A DNA stretch of 64,000 bases from Streptococcus suis (GTDB taxonomy: Bacteria; Bacillota; Bacilli; Lactobacillales; Streptococcaceae): NCBI RefSeq assembly GCF_019856455.1, contig NZ_CP082205.1:992001-1056000 (forward strand), given 5' to 3'. Made by a program: the position numbers and the translations under genes. The notes under the pieces are model-generated. The model was not told where the DNA came from. It ran no database searches and saw only the letters and a program-made list of their open reading frames with translations. Below, one piece after another: positions 45,595 through 56,209 of the stretch; positions within the stretch are counted from its first letter, which is position 1; every line of letters starts with the position of its first letter.

Positions 45595-48453
45595 ATGGCA
45601 GGAAACATAAAGGGAATTACGATTGAAATTGGTGGCGATACTCAACCCTTACAAGATGCCTTAAAGGGTGTAAACAAACAAGCATCTGAAGCTACCAAAG
45701 AACTAAGACAAATTGATAAGGCTCTCAAGTTTGATACAGGCAATGTCACCCTCCTTACTCAAAAGCAGGAAGTCTTGGCAAAACAAGTCGAGACAACCAA
45801 AGAAAAATTGGCAACGCTCCGTCAAGCCCAATCACAGGTGGAAGCTCAATTTAAGGCTGGGGATATTGGGGCAGACCAGTACCGTGCCTTTCAACGTGAG
45901 GTGGAAACTACTCAAAGGTTGCTAACGTCCTATGAAACTAAGTTAGCTGATGTGTCATCAACACTTGAGAATCACGGTCGAGCTAGTAGTTCAGCGGCTC
46001 AACAATTAGATAAACTCCAAGTGGAGCAGGGGCAGTTAGCAAGTGAGATGAACAAGGTCATATCTCAATTTGAGTTACAAGAAAGTGCTTTGTCATCCAA
46101 TAGTTCCGAAGCAGAACGCAATGCCATAGCCCAACAAAAGATTGGAGCACAGTCAGAAATTGTTTCTAAACAGATTTCCAATCTCGAAAAGCAACTAGCC
46201 CTGACAAAGAGTGAATATGGTGAGAATTCCATTGAAGCCAATAAGATGGAAGCTGAGTTGAATCAAGCAAAGACCGCACTCAATAACCTGAACAACGAGA
46301 TGGATGAGACTAAATCCTCTGCCGATGGTGCTCAGGATGGCATGAAAGCCATGTCTGACACCATTCGGGCTGAGGCACTTCAAGCGACCAGTGAGAAGCT
46401 AGCAGACATCTCTCAGAAAATCTTCGAAGTCGGAACAGAGTCCATGTCTGCGGCAGCTCAACTTCAAGCCAGCAATGCCCAATTCTCTACCGTATTTGGG
46501 GATATGGAGAATTCTGCTAAGGATGCCCTCAATAAGATTGGGGAAGAGATGGACATTGTTCCAGAGCGTCTTCAAGGCTCCTTCACTCAGATGGCTTCCT
46601 TTGCCAAAACCTCTGGGATGGATACGGCTCAGGCTTTGGATCTGACCACTCGTGCCACCAGAGCAGCGGCTGATGGGGCAGCATTTTACGACAAATCCAT
46701 CGAAGAAGTCACCGAAAACCTGCAGTCCTTCCTCAAAGGAAACTATGAAAATGACGCAGCTCTAGGTATTTCTGCGACAGAAACCACTCGTAATGCAGCG
46801 GCAAACAAGCTCTATGGAAAGTCCTTCAATGAACTTTCAGAAGCTCAGAAGCAGTTAACCCTCCTTCAAATGGTAGAGGACGGCAATGAACTCTCTGGAG
46901 CCCTGGGACAAGCTGCAAGGGAATCAGACGGACTGGAAAACGTTCTGGGTAACTTAAGACAGTCTGGAACTAATGCTCTAGCAGCAATCGGTCAACCGAT
47001 TCTGGAGATGCTTATTCCAGTCTTTCAAAGTTTGGCAGACATTGTTAGTCAACTAGCGACTTGGTTTACCAACTTATCCAGTCCCATCAAGGAAGTCGTC
47101 ATTATCTTCACAGGTATTTTAGCCGTGGTAGGGATGTTACTTCCAGTTTTCTTGGGCTTACAGGTTGCGGCAGCCGCTATGGGGACAACCGTTGTTGGAA
47201 TGATAACGGCATTCTTGCCGATTGTGGGGATTATTGTTGGTATTGTAGCTGCCATTACCTTACTGATTGTTGGGTTAAAAGAACTCTGGACGAATCACGA
47301 AGGCTTTCGAACGGTTGTGACGGAAATCTGGAATAGTATCTATGCCTTTCTGTCCATGATCATCCAGCAGATTTCTAGTTTTGTTATGTCCATCTGGGGA
47401 ACGCTAACCACATGGTGGACTGAAAACCAGCAATTGATTTTAAATGCTGCAACCACGGTATGGAATGCCATCACTACGGTTATTCAAACGGTGATGACTA
47501 TTCTTGGACCGCTCATCCAAGCAAGTTGGGAGAATATCAAACTCATCATCACAGCCGCTTGGGAGATGATAAAGATTGTTGTCGAGACTGCTATCAATGT
47601 GGTACTTGGTATCATCAAGGCAGTCATGCAGGTTATCACTGGTGATTGGACTGGCGCTTGGGAAACCATCAAACAGGTCTTGTCGATGGCATGGGAGGGC
47701 ATCAAGTCCCTTATTTCCTTAGCCCTCAATTTCATCGTCCAGTACATCTCAATTGCTTGGACAGGTATCAAGAATACCATCTCAAATTTACTGACAGCTA
47801 TCAGTTCAGTCGTTTCATCCATTTGGTCAGCAATCCAATCGACCATATCCAGTATTTTATCTAACATCGGCTCAACAGTCTCCAATATTTGGAACAGTAT
47901 CCGAAACACGGTCTCTAGTGTCTTGAATGGCATTTCAAGCACGGTGTCATCCGTTTGGAATGGTGTCAAGAATACCATTTCAAATGCCATCCATGGGGCA
48001 AAAGATGCCGTGAGTAACGCTATCAATGCCATCAAAAATCTCTTTAACTTCCAAATTCGCTGGCCGCATATCCCCCTCCCTCACTTTAGGGTGTCTGGGT
48101 CTGCCAATCCTCTTGATTGGTTGAAGGGTGGAATTCCTAGAATTTCCATCGATTGGTATGCCAAAGGTGGTATTCTAACCAAACCAACCGCATTTGGAAT
48201 GAATGGCAATAGCCTGATGGTTGGTGGTGAAGCAGGAAAAGAAGCGGTGTTACCTTTGAATGAACAAACCTTGGGTGCCATTGGTCGAGGAATCGCAAAG
48301 ACCATGACAAGCAATCTACCACCCATTCACATCACTATTACAGGTAACACAGTAAGAGAAGAGACTGATCTTTACCGACTAGCGGAGATGGTTGGAGAAA
48401 AACTAGTGTATGAATTAGAACGTCAACAAGGATTGAGAGGAGTGAAACCATGA
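45595..48453 (+). CDS. Tail tape measure protein
   Basis: 952 residues. The N-terminal ~240 are coiled coil (KQASEATKELRQIDKALKF). A TP901-type tape-measure core lies near 270-450. Several hydrophobic stretches (about 500-560) and repeated SSIW-N and ISSTVSSVWNGVKNT-like units (about 730-800) follow. The C-terminus ends with GGIPRISIDWYAKGGIL and LPLNEQTLGAIG, common in this family. Sets tail length. Confidence 0.95.
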   Translation: MAGNIKGITIEIGGDTQPLQDALKGVNKQASEATKELRQIDKALKFDTGNVTLLTQKQEVLAKQVETTKEKLATLRQAQSQVEAQFKAGDIGADQYRAFQREVETTQRLLTSYETKLADVSSTLENHGRASSSAAQQLDKLQVEQGQLASEMNKVISQFELQESALSSNSSEAERNAIAQQKIGAQSEIVSKQISNLEKQLALTKSEYGENSIEANKMEAELNQAKTALNNLNNEMDETKSSADGAQDGMKAMSDTIRAEALQATSEKLADISQKIFEVGTESMSAAAQLQASNAQFSTVFGDMENSAKDALNKIGEEMDIVPERLQGSFTQMASFAKTSGMDTAQALDLTTRATRAAADGAAFYDKSIEEVTENLQSFLKGNYENDAALGISATETTRNAAANKLYGKSFNELSEAQKQLTLLQMVEDGNELSGALGQAARESDGLENVLGNLRQSGTNALAAIGQPILEMLIPVFQSLADIVSQLATWFTNLSSPIKEVVIIFTGILAVVGMLLPVFLGLQVAAAAMGTTVVGMITAFLPIVGIIVGIVAAITLLIVGLKELWTNHEGFRTVVTEIWNSIYAFLSMIIQQISSFVMSIWGTLTTWWTENQQLILNAATTVWNAITTVIQTVMTILGPLIQASWENIKLIITAAWEMIKIVVETAINVVLGIIKAVMQVITGDWTGAWETIKQVLSMAWEGIKSLISLALNFIVQYISIAWTGIKNTISNLLTAISSVVSSIWSAIQSTISSILSNIGSTVSNIWNSIRNTVSSVLNGISSTVSSVWNGVKNTISNAIHGAKDAVSNAINAIKNLFNFQIRWPHIPLPHFRVSGSANPLDWLKGGIPRISIDWYAKGGILTKPTAFGMNGNSLMVGGEAGKEAVLPLNEQTLGAIGRGIAKTMTSNLPPIHITITGNTVREETDLYRLAEMVGEKLVYELERQQGLRGVKP

Positions 48454-49172
48454 TTAGACATAATGCATTAACCATTGGTGGAGTATCCACGTCTAGTTTT
48501 CCTTTTAAGGTAATCGTGGAAGATAGTCCTTCAATCACAGTAAGTGAAAGTAAGACGCAATTGATAGAACACCAAGGCCTGTCAGGAGCGGTTCTTCAAA
48601 CCAATCCTCGTAGAAGTGTCATGGAACTGAGCTACACCCTCTATCTTGTAAAACCTAGTGAAGAACAGTTATTTTCCTTTTTGAAGCTATTTTTGAAAGA
48701 AGGATTTTGGCTTGAGAACACTAGTTTCAAGACCATACGCTTTTGGTGTTACAAGGTTTACCATACTCCAGTTCAAAAGGATAAGCTGGGGGTGTATGGG
48801 CTTAAGGTTACCTTTTCTTGTCACCCAACCAAGTGGTTCAAAACGACGACCTCGCAGGTGTTTAGGACTAGTGGTACTTTGAGAAGTCAAGGTTCAGCCA
48901 TTGCTTTTCCAAAGATTACCATTAGTGGCAACTCAAGTAGTGAAACTAGCTTTACGATTGGGGATGATGTCATCCGCTTGGAGCGATTACAAGAAACAAT
49001 CATTATGGATAATAATCCTAGTCAGCCAAGTTTTAAGACACAAAGAGGTCAGCCTGTAAAATGGTCTGGTGATTTTATCTCCATTGATGCAGGTAGAAAT
49101 GATTCAGTTGGAGTTGTCTTAGGTTCTGGCATCACATCATTAACAATAGAAACGAATTGGGGGTGGGCATAG
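48450..49172 (+). CDS. Distal tail protein (Dit)
   Basis: 240 residues. VSTSSFPFKVIVEDSPSI and the phage tail-component fold fit Dit, the ring joining tail tube to baseplate. The ATG overlaps the tape-measure stop (ATGA), and the stop overlaps the next GTG start. Confidence 0.9.
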   Translation: MIRHNALTIGGVSTSSFPFKVIVEDSPSITVSESKTQLIEHQGLSGAVLQTNPRRSVMELSYTLYLVKPSEEQLFSFLKLFLKEGFWLENTSFKTIRFWCYKVYHTPVQKDKLGVYGLKVTFSCHPTKWFKTTTSQVFRTSGTLRSQGSAIAFPKITISGNSSSETSFTIGDDVIRLERLQETIIMDNNPSQPSFKTQRGQPVKWSGDFISIDAGRNDSVGVVLGSGITSLTIETNWGWA

Positions 49173-52100
49173 TGCTATCATTATTAGACAAAACAGTTCG
49201 AACGGCAAAATGGCATGGGAAACCACTCCCAGAAACCATTAAGGCAAGTGTCAAAGAAACCTTGAATGGGGATTTTGTCCTGAACTTTACCTATCCGATC
49301 ACAGATAGCGGATTATTTCGAGAGTTAAAAGAGGACTACCTCGTTCGTAGCCCAGTTCCAGTATCGGGACACCAGTTGTTTCGGATTAAGAAAGTCATCG
49401 AAGGAGACACCAGTCTTGAAGTTGTGGCCTATCACATTTCAGATGACATCATGACGAGGTTAGTATCGCCATTTAGGTGTGAACAGGTACCCTGTGCAAC
49501 AGCACTATCAAGCATGGTCATGGCAAGCAAGTCTCCATTGGGGGATTTTTCTTTTACCAGCGACATTGTCAAGAACAGAACCTATACAACAGACAAGGAA
49601 CAGACGCTTTACTCCACACTACTGGATGGTAAACACTCTATCCTTGGTACTTGGGAGGGAGAATTGGTTCGAGATAACCTTGCACTTTCAATAAAGGGTG
49701 AGCGAGGACAAGACCGTGGGGTAGTCATCTCTACTCACTACAATTTGAAAAAATATCAGCGAACCAAAGAAAGTTCACAGATTATCACTCGCATTCATGC
49801 CACTTCAAACTTTAAACAAGAGGGGCAGGATAGGGAAACTGTACTTCAAGTCACAGTAGATAGTCCACTTATAAACTCCTATCCTTTCATCAATGAGGTG
49901 ACCTATACCAATAATAACCTCAGATCTCGTCAAGAGTTAATAGAGTGGGCTAGTAGCAAGTTTCGATTAGAGGGAATTGATAAACCAAAAGATGCCATCA
50001 TCATTGAAGCATTTGAGTTAGATGGTCAAACGGTTCATCTAGGCGATACCGTAACTTTAAAAAGCAAGCTACACGGCATTGATGTGAGGAAGAAGGCCAT
50101 CGCCTATGATTATGATCCTTTAGCTAAAAATTACCGCTCTATCACATTTGATGATAAGGCAAGTATCGGAACAGGTAAAACTGGCGGTAGCTTGACTACC
50201 CTAGCAAATAATCTCCTTGATGGGAATAAGCGGAGTGAGGATGTTGCCATTGAAATTGCCCTTGAGAATGCCAACAGAGCATTTGATGCAGAATTTGAGA
50301 AACGTCAAGTAGCTATCGATAACGCTATCGAACAGGCTCAAAGTCGTGGGGAGGTCTATTCGGATCGATTAAAGGCTAGCATTGATAGTGAACTTTCAAC
50401 TATTCACCAACAGATGCGACAACAGGAAGAGGAGCAGCAACTCACAACTCGTGATTTATTGGCAAAGGCTGGGGTTAACACCAACCTAGCTACAGAAGCC
50501 AAACAAAAAGCAGAACAGGCTCAAACTGGGGCGACTGAAGCCCTCAGGAGGGCAGAACAAGCCAAGCTTGATGCCATTCAAGAGGCTAACCGCTTGACTG
50601 TAACGGAGCGTAGTCAAACTGAGATAAAGATTGCGACAGCAAAATCACAAGCTATCTCTGAGGCTAGTCGATTGGTTGATGTAGCAAAATCACTGTTGGG
50701 TGGACAGTTGGCTACTGTCAGTACCAATCTGTCACAAACCAAGGAGGGTATAAAACTTCTTGCGAGTAAGCAAGTTGTAGATAGTCTGACTGGTCGAGTA
50801 ACCGGTGCAGAATCCATGATTCAAGTGCAAGCAGACCAAATTTCTCAGCGTGTTAAAACCAGTGATTTTAACCAAGCGAAACAGAGAATCGAAACTGCCG
50901 AGTCGTCTATTACGCAATTGGGGAATCGGATAACGACTGAGATTCGAGAGACCATAGCTAAGATTCCAGTTGATTTTGGTGGTCGAAATTACATACTAAA
51001 AAGTGATACTTATATTACATCCGGGAGTAAGTTTCTGGATAGTGCTTCGGACTTTATCGACTATGCACAGGCAGGGAAGTTTGTGACGATCAGCGTTGAT
51101 ATTAAGGGGGAAAATCTGTCGCCTGATGAAAGTGGACAGTCTAGAATAGGATGCGAGCTACGCTTGACTTTATCCAATGGCAAACCTCTCTATCTAAACT
51201 GCTATAAAGTTGTTTCAGCAACCCAACCTCGCGAGCGGATATACCGAACGGTTCGTATTCCTGATGGTGTATCGGTTGTTAGTGTAGCAAAGCTCAATCT
51301 TTTTGTGCAAGTCAGAGGAAATGCCTTAGCTGGAAGACCAAAGTTTGAACTTTCTTCTATGCCTACAGACTGGTCACCTGCACCTGAGGACTTAATCACA
51401 GATCTTACCCAAACCAGAACCCTAATTACTCAGACAGCTGAGGGACAAACTCAACTGTCTACAAAGGTTACTCGTACTGAGAATAAAATGATGAATGCTG
51501 AAACCCAAATCAGGCAATTGTTGGGTGATGTGGCTAGTAAAGTATCAAAAACGGACTATGACAATCTCAAGAGTACAGTTGAGAATCATACGACAAGTAT
51601 TAATCAAACGTCCCAGTCCATTTTACTTAAAGCTGACAAGACCTTTGTGGACGGTGTGAAATCTACGGCAGAAACCGCCCTTTCAAAAGCAACTAGCAAT
51701 GCGACAATGATTAGTCAGACTAAGTCTGAGCTAACTGTTGCCACTGATGCCATCTCACAGAAAGTCGCAAAGACGGATTTTAATAACTTGACTGGTCGAG
51801 TAGCAAGTGCAGAAACCACTATCCGAACACAGGCTGGGCAAATTGAACAACGACTAACAAGTACGCAAGTTGAATCTGCCATTAACTCAAAAGGCTACCA
51901 AACCAAGTCTCAGGTTGATTCCAATATAACGGGTCGTGGTTATCTAACCAGCAGTTCACTACAACCCTATGCGACAACAACTAGTGTGCAGAATTTGGTT
52001 AGAACCACCTCTGATAGTTTTACTCAACGAATCAGTCAAACGGAAAGCAGAATCCCTTCATCAGTTTCGCATCGCAACTTGATAGCTGGTACTTCGGATA

Positions 52101-53653
52101 GATGGGGTACTTATCAGACGATAAATGCCAATAGCAACTGGATAGCCTCTTTAGGAAGGGTGCAATTTGGAGATGGAAGCGGTATATATGTTGGGTCGAA
52201 AGTGCATTTATATGTTCATATCTCAGCGGATGAGATTACCTTTGACCCTGCTGTAACGACACGTACTATGAAACTTCAAGGTCCAATCTTGGATAGTCAA
52301 AATGTTTGGACATGGACCAACTGGAATTTGTATCACCCTTTCTACAATAAATGGAGCAGCAATCTGACGACGGGTAACAACTATCGCTTGATAAAACTGA
52401 CCGCCACTGTCACTCAAGAGATGTACCAACACTCTAAAGGATTTGAACTTCAAGTCAGAGTTGATGGGGTTAAGACTGGTAAGTTCCATGTGAGAGCCTT
52501 AATGGTATCAACTGGTGATATTTTTCCAGACTATTGGACACCGTCATTAGATGACTTTACGACTGTAACCGCCTTTCATGAAGTGCGGGATACTGTAAGC
52601 AGTCACACTCGAACAATTGGAGATCACACCAATCAAATCAGTCAGGTTGTTCAAACGGCTACTGGGATTGTGACACGAGTTGGCAATCTAGAAACAAGTC
52701 GAGCGACAACGGCTGCCGTCAATGCCATTCAAACTCAAGTTTCAACTCTTGCAGGGTCGTGGTCGGTTCGAAATTTGACCAGTGCAGGAACAGTCCTGAG
52801 TCAGCTCAATCTCAATAAGGATGGCACAGTCAAAATCGATGGAAAACTCGTCCAAATTACAGGAACTACCTATATCCAAGAGGGTGTCATCTCAAGTGGT
52901 AAGATTGCAAGTCTTGATGCAGGCAAGATTACGACAGGTATTATCTCTGCAGCTCGAATTGGAGCAGAAGCAATCACTGCGGATAAGTTAAAGGTTGACC
53001 AAGCTTTCTTTACCAAGTTTATGGCAACAGAAGCCTATCTCAAGCAGTTGTTTGCCAAATCAGCCTTTATAACCCAAGTGCAGTCAATAACCCTATCTGC
53101 CAACAAAATTTCTGGTGGAATCTTGTCAGCAATCAACGGAGCTATGAAAATCAATTTATCACTTGGAAACATCAAATTCTTTACAAACTCTCCATCCATT
53201 TCTCGTGAGGTTAGTGGCTATCCCCACCAATGGGTTTCATTTGAAACAGGTACCTCAAACGGTAAGCCATGTGGTGTAACCATTATCGGTTCCAATCGAT
53301 GGAACAACTGGAATGCCAATGACGGTGGTTTTGTAGGAATTCGAGCATGGAACGGTACAGATACCGACCAAATTGATGTGGTAGGTGATAAGGTTCGTTT
53401 GGCCAGTGCTCCATATACCAATCCAGATGGCTGGGAAATAGTAACGTTGCCTAACCGACTGAGTATTGATGCCTTTAAAGCATCTGATCGACCAAGTTCA
53501 ATTTTGAATATCGGAGATATCCGCATCTATCGAAACGGTACAACCTACGTCAGTTTGAAAGATGTTCTCCATCAATTCAACCACAATTTTAAACACTTAG
53601 TAAACATCACAGGTCGAGGTGATGTCATCTTGACATGGGATACGATTAAATAA
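49172..53653 (+). CDS. Tail-associated lysin / receptor-binding tail protein
   Basis: 1493 residues from a GTG start (VLSLLDKTVRTAKW). The N-terminal ~370 residues are a prophage endopeptidase-like tail domain (gp27/Tal type). Long coiled-coil parts follow (about 370-600), then a GRNYILKSDTYI carbohydrate-binding-like domain near 610, repeated coils with TGRVASAETTIRTQAGQIEQR units, a second RNLIAGTSDRWGTY domain near 970, and a C-terminal fibre part. It probably decides host range. Confidence 0.88.
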   Translation: MLSLLDKTVRTAKWHGKPLPETIKASVKETLNGDFVLNFTYPITDSGLFRELKEDYLVRSPVPVSGHQLFRIKKVIEGDTSLEVVAYHISDDIMTRLVSPFRCEQVPCATALSSMVMASKSPLGDFSFTSDIVKNRTYTTDKEQTLYSTLLDGKHSILGTWEGELVRDNLALSIKGERGQDRGVVISTHYNLKKYQRTKESSQIITRIHATSNFKQEGQDRETVLQVTVDSPLINSYPFINEVTYTNNNLRSRQELIEWASSKFRLEGIDKPKDAIIIEAFELDGQTVHLGDTVTLKSKLHGIDVRKKAIAYDYDPLAKNYRSITFDDKASIGTGKTGGSLTTLANNLLDGNKRSEDVAIEIALENANRAFDAEFEKRQVAIDNAIEQAQSRGEVYSDRLKASIDSELSTIHQQMRQQEEEQQLTTRDLLAKAGVNTNLATEAKQKAEQAQTGATEALRRAEQAKLDAIQEANRLTVTERSQTEIKIATAKSQAISEASRLVDVAKSLLGGQLATVSTNLSQTKEGIKLLASKQVVDSLTGRVTGAESMIQVQADQISQRVKTSDFNQAKQRIETAESSITQLGNRITTEIRETIAKIPVDFGGRNYILKSDTYITSGSKFLDSASDFIDYAQAGKFVTISVDIKGENLSPDESGQSRIGCELRLTLSNGKPLYLNCYKVVSATQPRERIYRTVRIPDGVSVVSVAKLNLFVQVRGNALAGRPKFELSSMPTDWSPAPEDLITDLTQTRTLITQTAEGQTQLSTKVTRTENKMMNAETQIRQLLGDVASKVSKTDYDNLKSTVENHTTSINQTSQSILLKADKTFVDGVKSTAETALSKATSNATMISQTKSELTVATDAISQKVAKTDFNNLTGRVASAETTIRTQAGQIEQRLTSTQVESAINSKGYQTKSQVDSNITGRGYLTSSSLQPYATTTSVQNLVRTTSDSFTQRISQTESRIPSSVSHRNLIAGTSDRWGTYQTINANSNWIASLGRVQFGDGSGIYVGSKVHLYVHISADEITFDPAVTTRTMKLQGPILDSQNVWTWTNWNLYHPFYNKWSSNLTTGNNYRLIKLTATVTQEMYQHSKGFELQVRVDGVKTGKFHVRALMVSTGDIFPDYWTPSLDDFTTVTAFHEVRDTVSSHTRTIGDHTNQISQVVQTATGIVTRVGNLETSRATTAAVNAIQTQVSTLAGSWSVRNLTSAGTVLSQLNLNKDGTVKIDGKLVQITGTTYIQEGVISSGKIASLDAGKITTGIISAARIGAEAITADKLKVDQAFFTKFMATEAYLKQLFAKSAFITQVQSITLSANKISGGILSAINGAMKINLSLGNIKFFTNSPSISREVSGYPHQWVSFETGTSNGKPCGVTIIGSNRWNNWNANDGGFVGIRAWNGTDTDQIDVVGDKVRLASAPYTNPDGWEIVTLPNRLSIDAFKASDRPSSILNIGDIRIYRNGTTYVSLKDVLHQFNHNFKHLVNITGRGDVILTWDTIK

Positions 53654-53665
53654 AGGAGTTCACAG

Positions 53666-53860
53666 ATGAATCTAGAACAAATCAACCAATCATTAAAACT
53701 AACTATTCAGGAGCTTGTCACAAAGCTCTCTGATGAAATTACCGCTAAGAACCTCATTGCCATCCAATTGGTGGAAAGGGATGAGGAACTTAGCCTATTG
53801 CGTAAAGAAAAACAGGAATTGACTGAGTTGTTAGAAGTTCAGACAAAACCTGAAGAATAG
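53666..53860 (+). CDS. Small coiled-coil phage protein
   Basis: 64 residues, helical and charged throughout (ERDEELSLLRKEKQELTELLE). Located between tail and lysis genes. AAAGGAGTTCACAG precedes. Function unknown. Confidence 0.75.
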   Translation: MNLEQINQSLKLTIQELVTKLSDEITAKNLIAIQLVERDEELSLLRKEKQELTELLEVQTKPEE

Positions 53861-53877
53861 AAAGGAGAATAGTTGCT

Positions 53878-54246
53878 ATGGCACTACTCAATATTGACAA
53901 AGTAACAGAACCATTTGATTTGGAAACAGCTCTCGCTTACATGCGTAAGAATGGAGAGTTCATCCGATGTAAGACAGCCGAGCAGGATTTTTACATGTAT
54001 CTTGAAGAAGTAAGGCGACCTGCCATTAAAAATGGAAAGCGGCAGTTGGTTACAACAGAAACAGTTTGGGCATTTAATCAGTGGGGTAGTACGACATTAA
54101 CTCTGAACCTTTCTGATTTATTCCATGAATGTTTTTATCTGATGCGGTTTGATGAGAACGGTCAACCGGATTGGTCAGACCCTACCATTGTACAGGAAGG
54201 TTCAGTAGAAAGCGAGGTGACCGATGAAGGAACTGTTAACTCTTAA
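53878..54246 (+). CDS. Hypothetical phage protein before holin
   Basis: 122 residues, MALLNIDKVTEPFDLETALAYMRKNGEFIRC at the start shows no recognised motif. The family is frequent between receptor protein and holin in streptococcal phages. It overlaps the holin gene by 23 bases. Confidence 0.7.
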   Translation: MALLNIDKVTEPFDLETALAYMRKNGEFIRCKTAEQDFYMYLEEVRRPAIKNGKRQLVTTETVWAFNQWGSTTLTLNLSDLFHECFYLMRFDENGQPDWSDPTIVQEGSVESEVTDEGTVNS

Positions 54247-54619
54247 TAAGATTTTATTTTCCATGATTGGAGGCTTGATTGGTAGTCTATTTGGAGAGTT
54301 GGATGGTATTCTATATGCCCTACTTGTCTTCATTATTATTGACTATCTAACAGGAATTTTTGCGGCGGTTGTAGAGAAACAATTGTCTAGTAGTATTGGT
54401 TTTCGTGGCATCTTTAAAAAGATAGCCATTTTATTTTTAGTTTCTATTGGTCATCTGATTGATACAGCTATTATCAAGCAGGGTGGAACAATTCGAACCA
54501 TGGTTATATTCTTTTATCTCAGTAATGAGGGGTTAAGCATTCTAGAAAATACCGTTCGAATTGGTCTACCAATACCTGAGAAACTACAAGCAATTTTAAA
54601 ACAAATCAACGAGAGGTGA
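54224..54619 (+). CDS. Phage holin (Phage_holin_4 / TcdE type)
   Basis: 131 residues with three or four membrane helices (about 9-28, 30-50, 65-85, 92-108). IIIDYLTGIFAA is the family signature. It releases the lysin through the membrane at the end of infection. Confidence 0.92.
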   Translation: MKELLTLNKILFSMIGGLIGSLFGELDGILYALLVFIIIDYLTGIFAAVVEKQLSSSIGFRGIFKKIAILFLVSIGHLIDTAIIKQGGTIRTMVIFFYLSNEGLSILENTVRIGLPIPEKLQAILKQINER

Positions 54620-54625
54620 TAAGAT

Positions 54626-56095
54626 ATGGGAAAACATCTAGTCATTTGTGGTCATGGACAGGGGCGAACAGGCTATGATCCTGGAGCAGTGAATGCCAAA
54701 CTAGGCATCACAGAAGCAGGAAAGGTTCGAGAATTAGCCAATTTAATGTCTAAGTACAGTGGGCAACAGATTGATTTTATTACCGAACAAAATGTTTATG
54801 ATTATCGGAGTATTACTAGTATTGGTAAGGGATACGACTCAATTACTGAATTGCACTTCAATGCCTTTAATGGTAGTGCCAAAGGTACAGAAGTCTTGAT
54901 TCAATCTTCTTTAGAAGCAGACAAGGAGGATATGGCTATCCTATCTCTCCTTTCACGATACTTTCAAAATCGTGGCATAAAGAAGGTAGATTGGCTCTAT
55001 AATGCCAACCAAGCAGCGAGTCGTGGATATACCTATCGTTTGGTGGAGATTGCCTTTATCGATAATGAACAAGATATGGCGATTTTTGAAAACAAGAAAG
55101 AGGACATTGCGAAAGGTCTTGTGTCAGCAATAACAGGAGTTGAAGTCAAGACAATAGTTCCCTCGCCCCCCAGTTCAACTGTTGGGAGTTCAGGTACTCC
55201 TTCAAAATCAATCTATCTTGTTGGTGATAGTCTTAGGGTGTTGCCTCATGCGACTCATTATCAGACTGGTCAGAAAATTGCCAACTGGGTCAAAGGGCGC
55301 ACCTACAAAATCCTCCAAGTGAAGAATGTTCACCAGTCCAACAGTAAGAGAGCTTATCTACTTGATGGAATCAAGTCATGGGTGCTAGAGCAGGATGTAG
55401 AAGGAACAACCAACGGCCATAGTGAGCAGACCTATCAAGCACAGAAAGGCGATACGTATTATGGAATCGCTCGGAAGTTTGGTCTATCAGTAGATACCCT
55501 TCTTGTAGTGAATGGTTTGAAGAAGTCGGATATCCTGAAAGTTGGACAAACACTCAAGGTTAACGCTGCTTCAAGGACAACAACTGCTATTCCAACTAGC
55601 GTTGCAAGCCGTGTGGTTGCATCAGCATTATCCAAGGTCGGTCAAAAGGTGACCGTTCCATCTAACCCTTACGGTGGACAGTGTGTCGCCTTGGTGGATA
55701 AGATTGTGCAAGAGTTGACGGACAAGAATATGTCCTATACTAATGCCATTGACTGTTTGAAGAAAGCAAAATCAAATGGTTTCCAAGTAATCTACGATTC
55801 TTGGGGTGTGAATCCTAAAGCAGGTGATTTCTATGTCATTCAAACAGATGGTATGGTATATGGGCATATTGGTGTCTGTGTGACGGATTCTGACGGAAAA
55901 AGTATTGATGGTGTGGAACAGAATATTGATGGATATGCTGACCATAATAAGAACGGTATCAATGACCAATTAGAAATTGGTGGCGGTGGGATCACTCGTC
56001 GTGTGAAACGTCAATGGATGGCGGATGGCTCACTCTACGATTCAACTGGAACAGTTAAACTCGGTAAAGTTGTTGGTTGGTTTAGAATTTCATAA
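54626..56095 (+). CDS. Endolysin: amidase, SH3-like, LysM and CHAP domains
   Basis: 489 residues. An N-terminal Amidase_3-like zinc domain (CGHGQGRTGYDPGA near 9, ELHFNA near 75, LVEIAFIDN near 140) is followed by an SH3-like part (about 190-250), a LysM motif (YQAQKGDTYYGIARKFGLS near 272), and a C-terminal CHAP domain with Cys in GGQCVALVDKI near 352 and His in GHIGVCV near 412. Two catalytic domains cutting different bonds make it an unusual, bifunctional lysin. Confidence 0.93.
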   Translation: MGKHLVICGHGQGRTGYDPGAVNAKLGITEAGKVRELANLMSKYSGQQIDFITEQNVYDYRSITSIGKGYDSITELHFNAFNGSAKGTEVLIQSSLEADKEDMAILSLLSRYFQNRGIKKVDWLYNANQAASRGYTYRLVEIAFIDNEQDMAIFENKKEDIAKGLVSAITGVEVKTIVPSPPSSTVGSSGTPSKSIYLVGDSLRVLPHATHYQTGQKIANWVKGRTYKILQVKNVHQSNSKRAYLLDGIKSWVLEQDVEGTTNGHSEQTYQAQKGDTYYGIARKFGLSVDTLLVVNGLKKSDILKVGQTLKVNAASRTTTAIPTSVASRVVASALSKVGQKVTVPSNPYGGQCVALVDKIVQELTDKNMSYTNAIDCLKKAKSNGFQVIYDSWGVNPKAGDFYVIQTDGMVYGHIGVCVTDSDGKSIDGVEQNIDGYADHNKNGINDQLEIGGGGITRRVKRQWMADGSLYDSTGTVKLGKVVGWFRIS

Positions 56096-56104
56096 TTTAG
56101 TAAT

Positions 56105-56137
56105 AAGCCTGGTGGGAACATCAGGCTTTATTTTTTT
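56105..56137 (+). terminator. Terminator after the lysis cassette
   Basis: AAGCCTG and CAGGCTT pair around a 10-base loop, followed by a run of seven T. It closes the late operon. Confidence 0.88.
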
Positions 56138-56155
56138 GCTTTTTTTCAAAAAATG

Positions 56156-56195
56156 CGGAAAAATTACTCCCAAACCTACCTAGTAAGGTAGGAGG
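56156..56195 (+). promoter_or_regulatory. 40-nt conserved control element, copy 3 (before recombinases)
   Basis: CGGAA, 15 variable bases, CTACCTAGTAAGGTAGGAGG. The hairpin CCTACCT-AGTA-AGGTAGG is the strongest of the three copies. A second small stem GGAATA-TTTG-TATTCC follows directly (56194-56209). Confidence 0.75.
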
Positions 56196-56209
56196 AATAT
56201 TTGTATTCC

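Noticed and set aside
47484..48035. Long minus-strand ORF in the tape measure gene
   Set aside because: Shadow of the repetitive tape-measure coding sequence; no ribosome site and low-complexity product.
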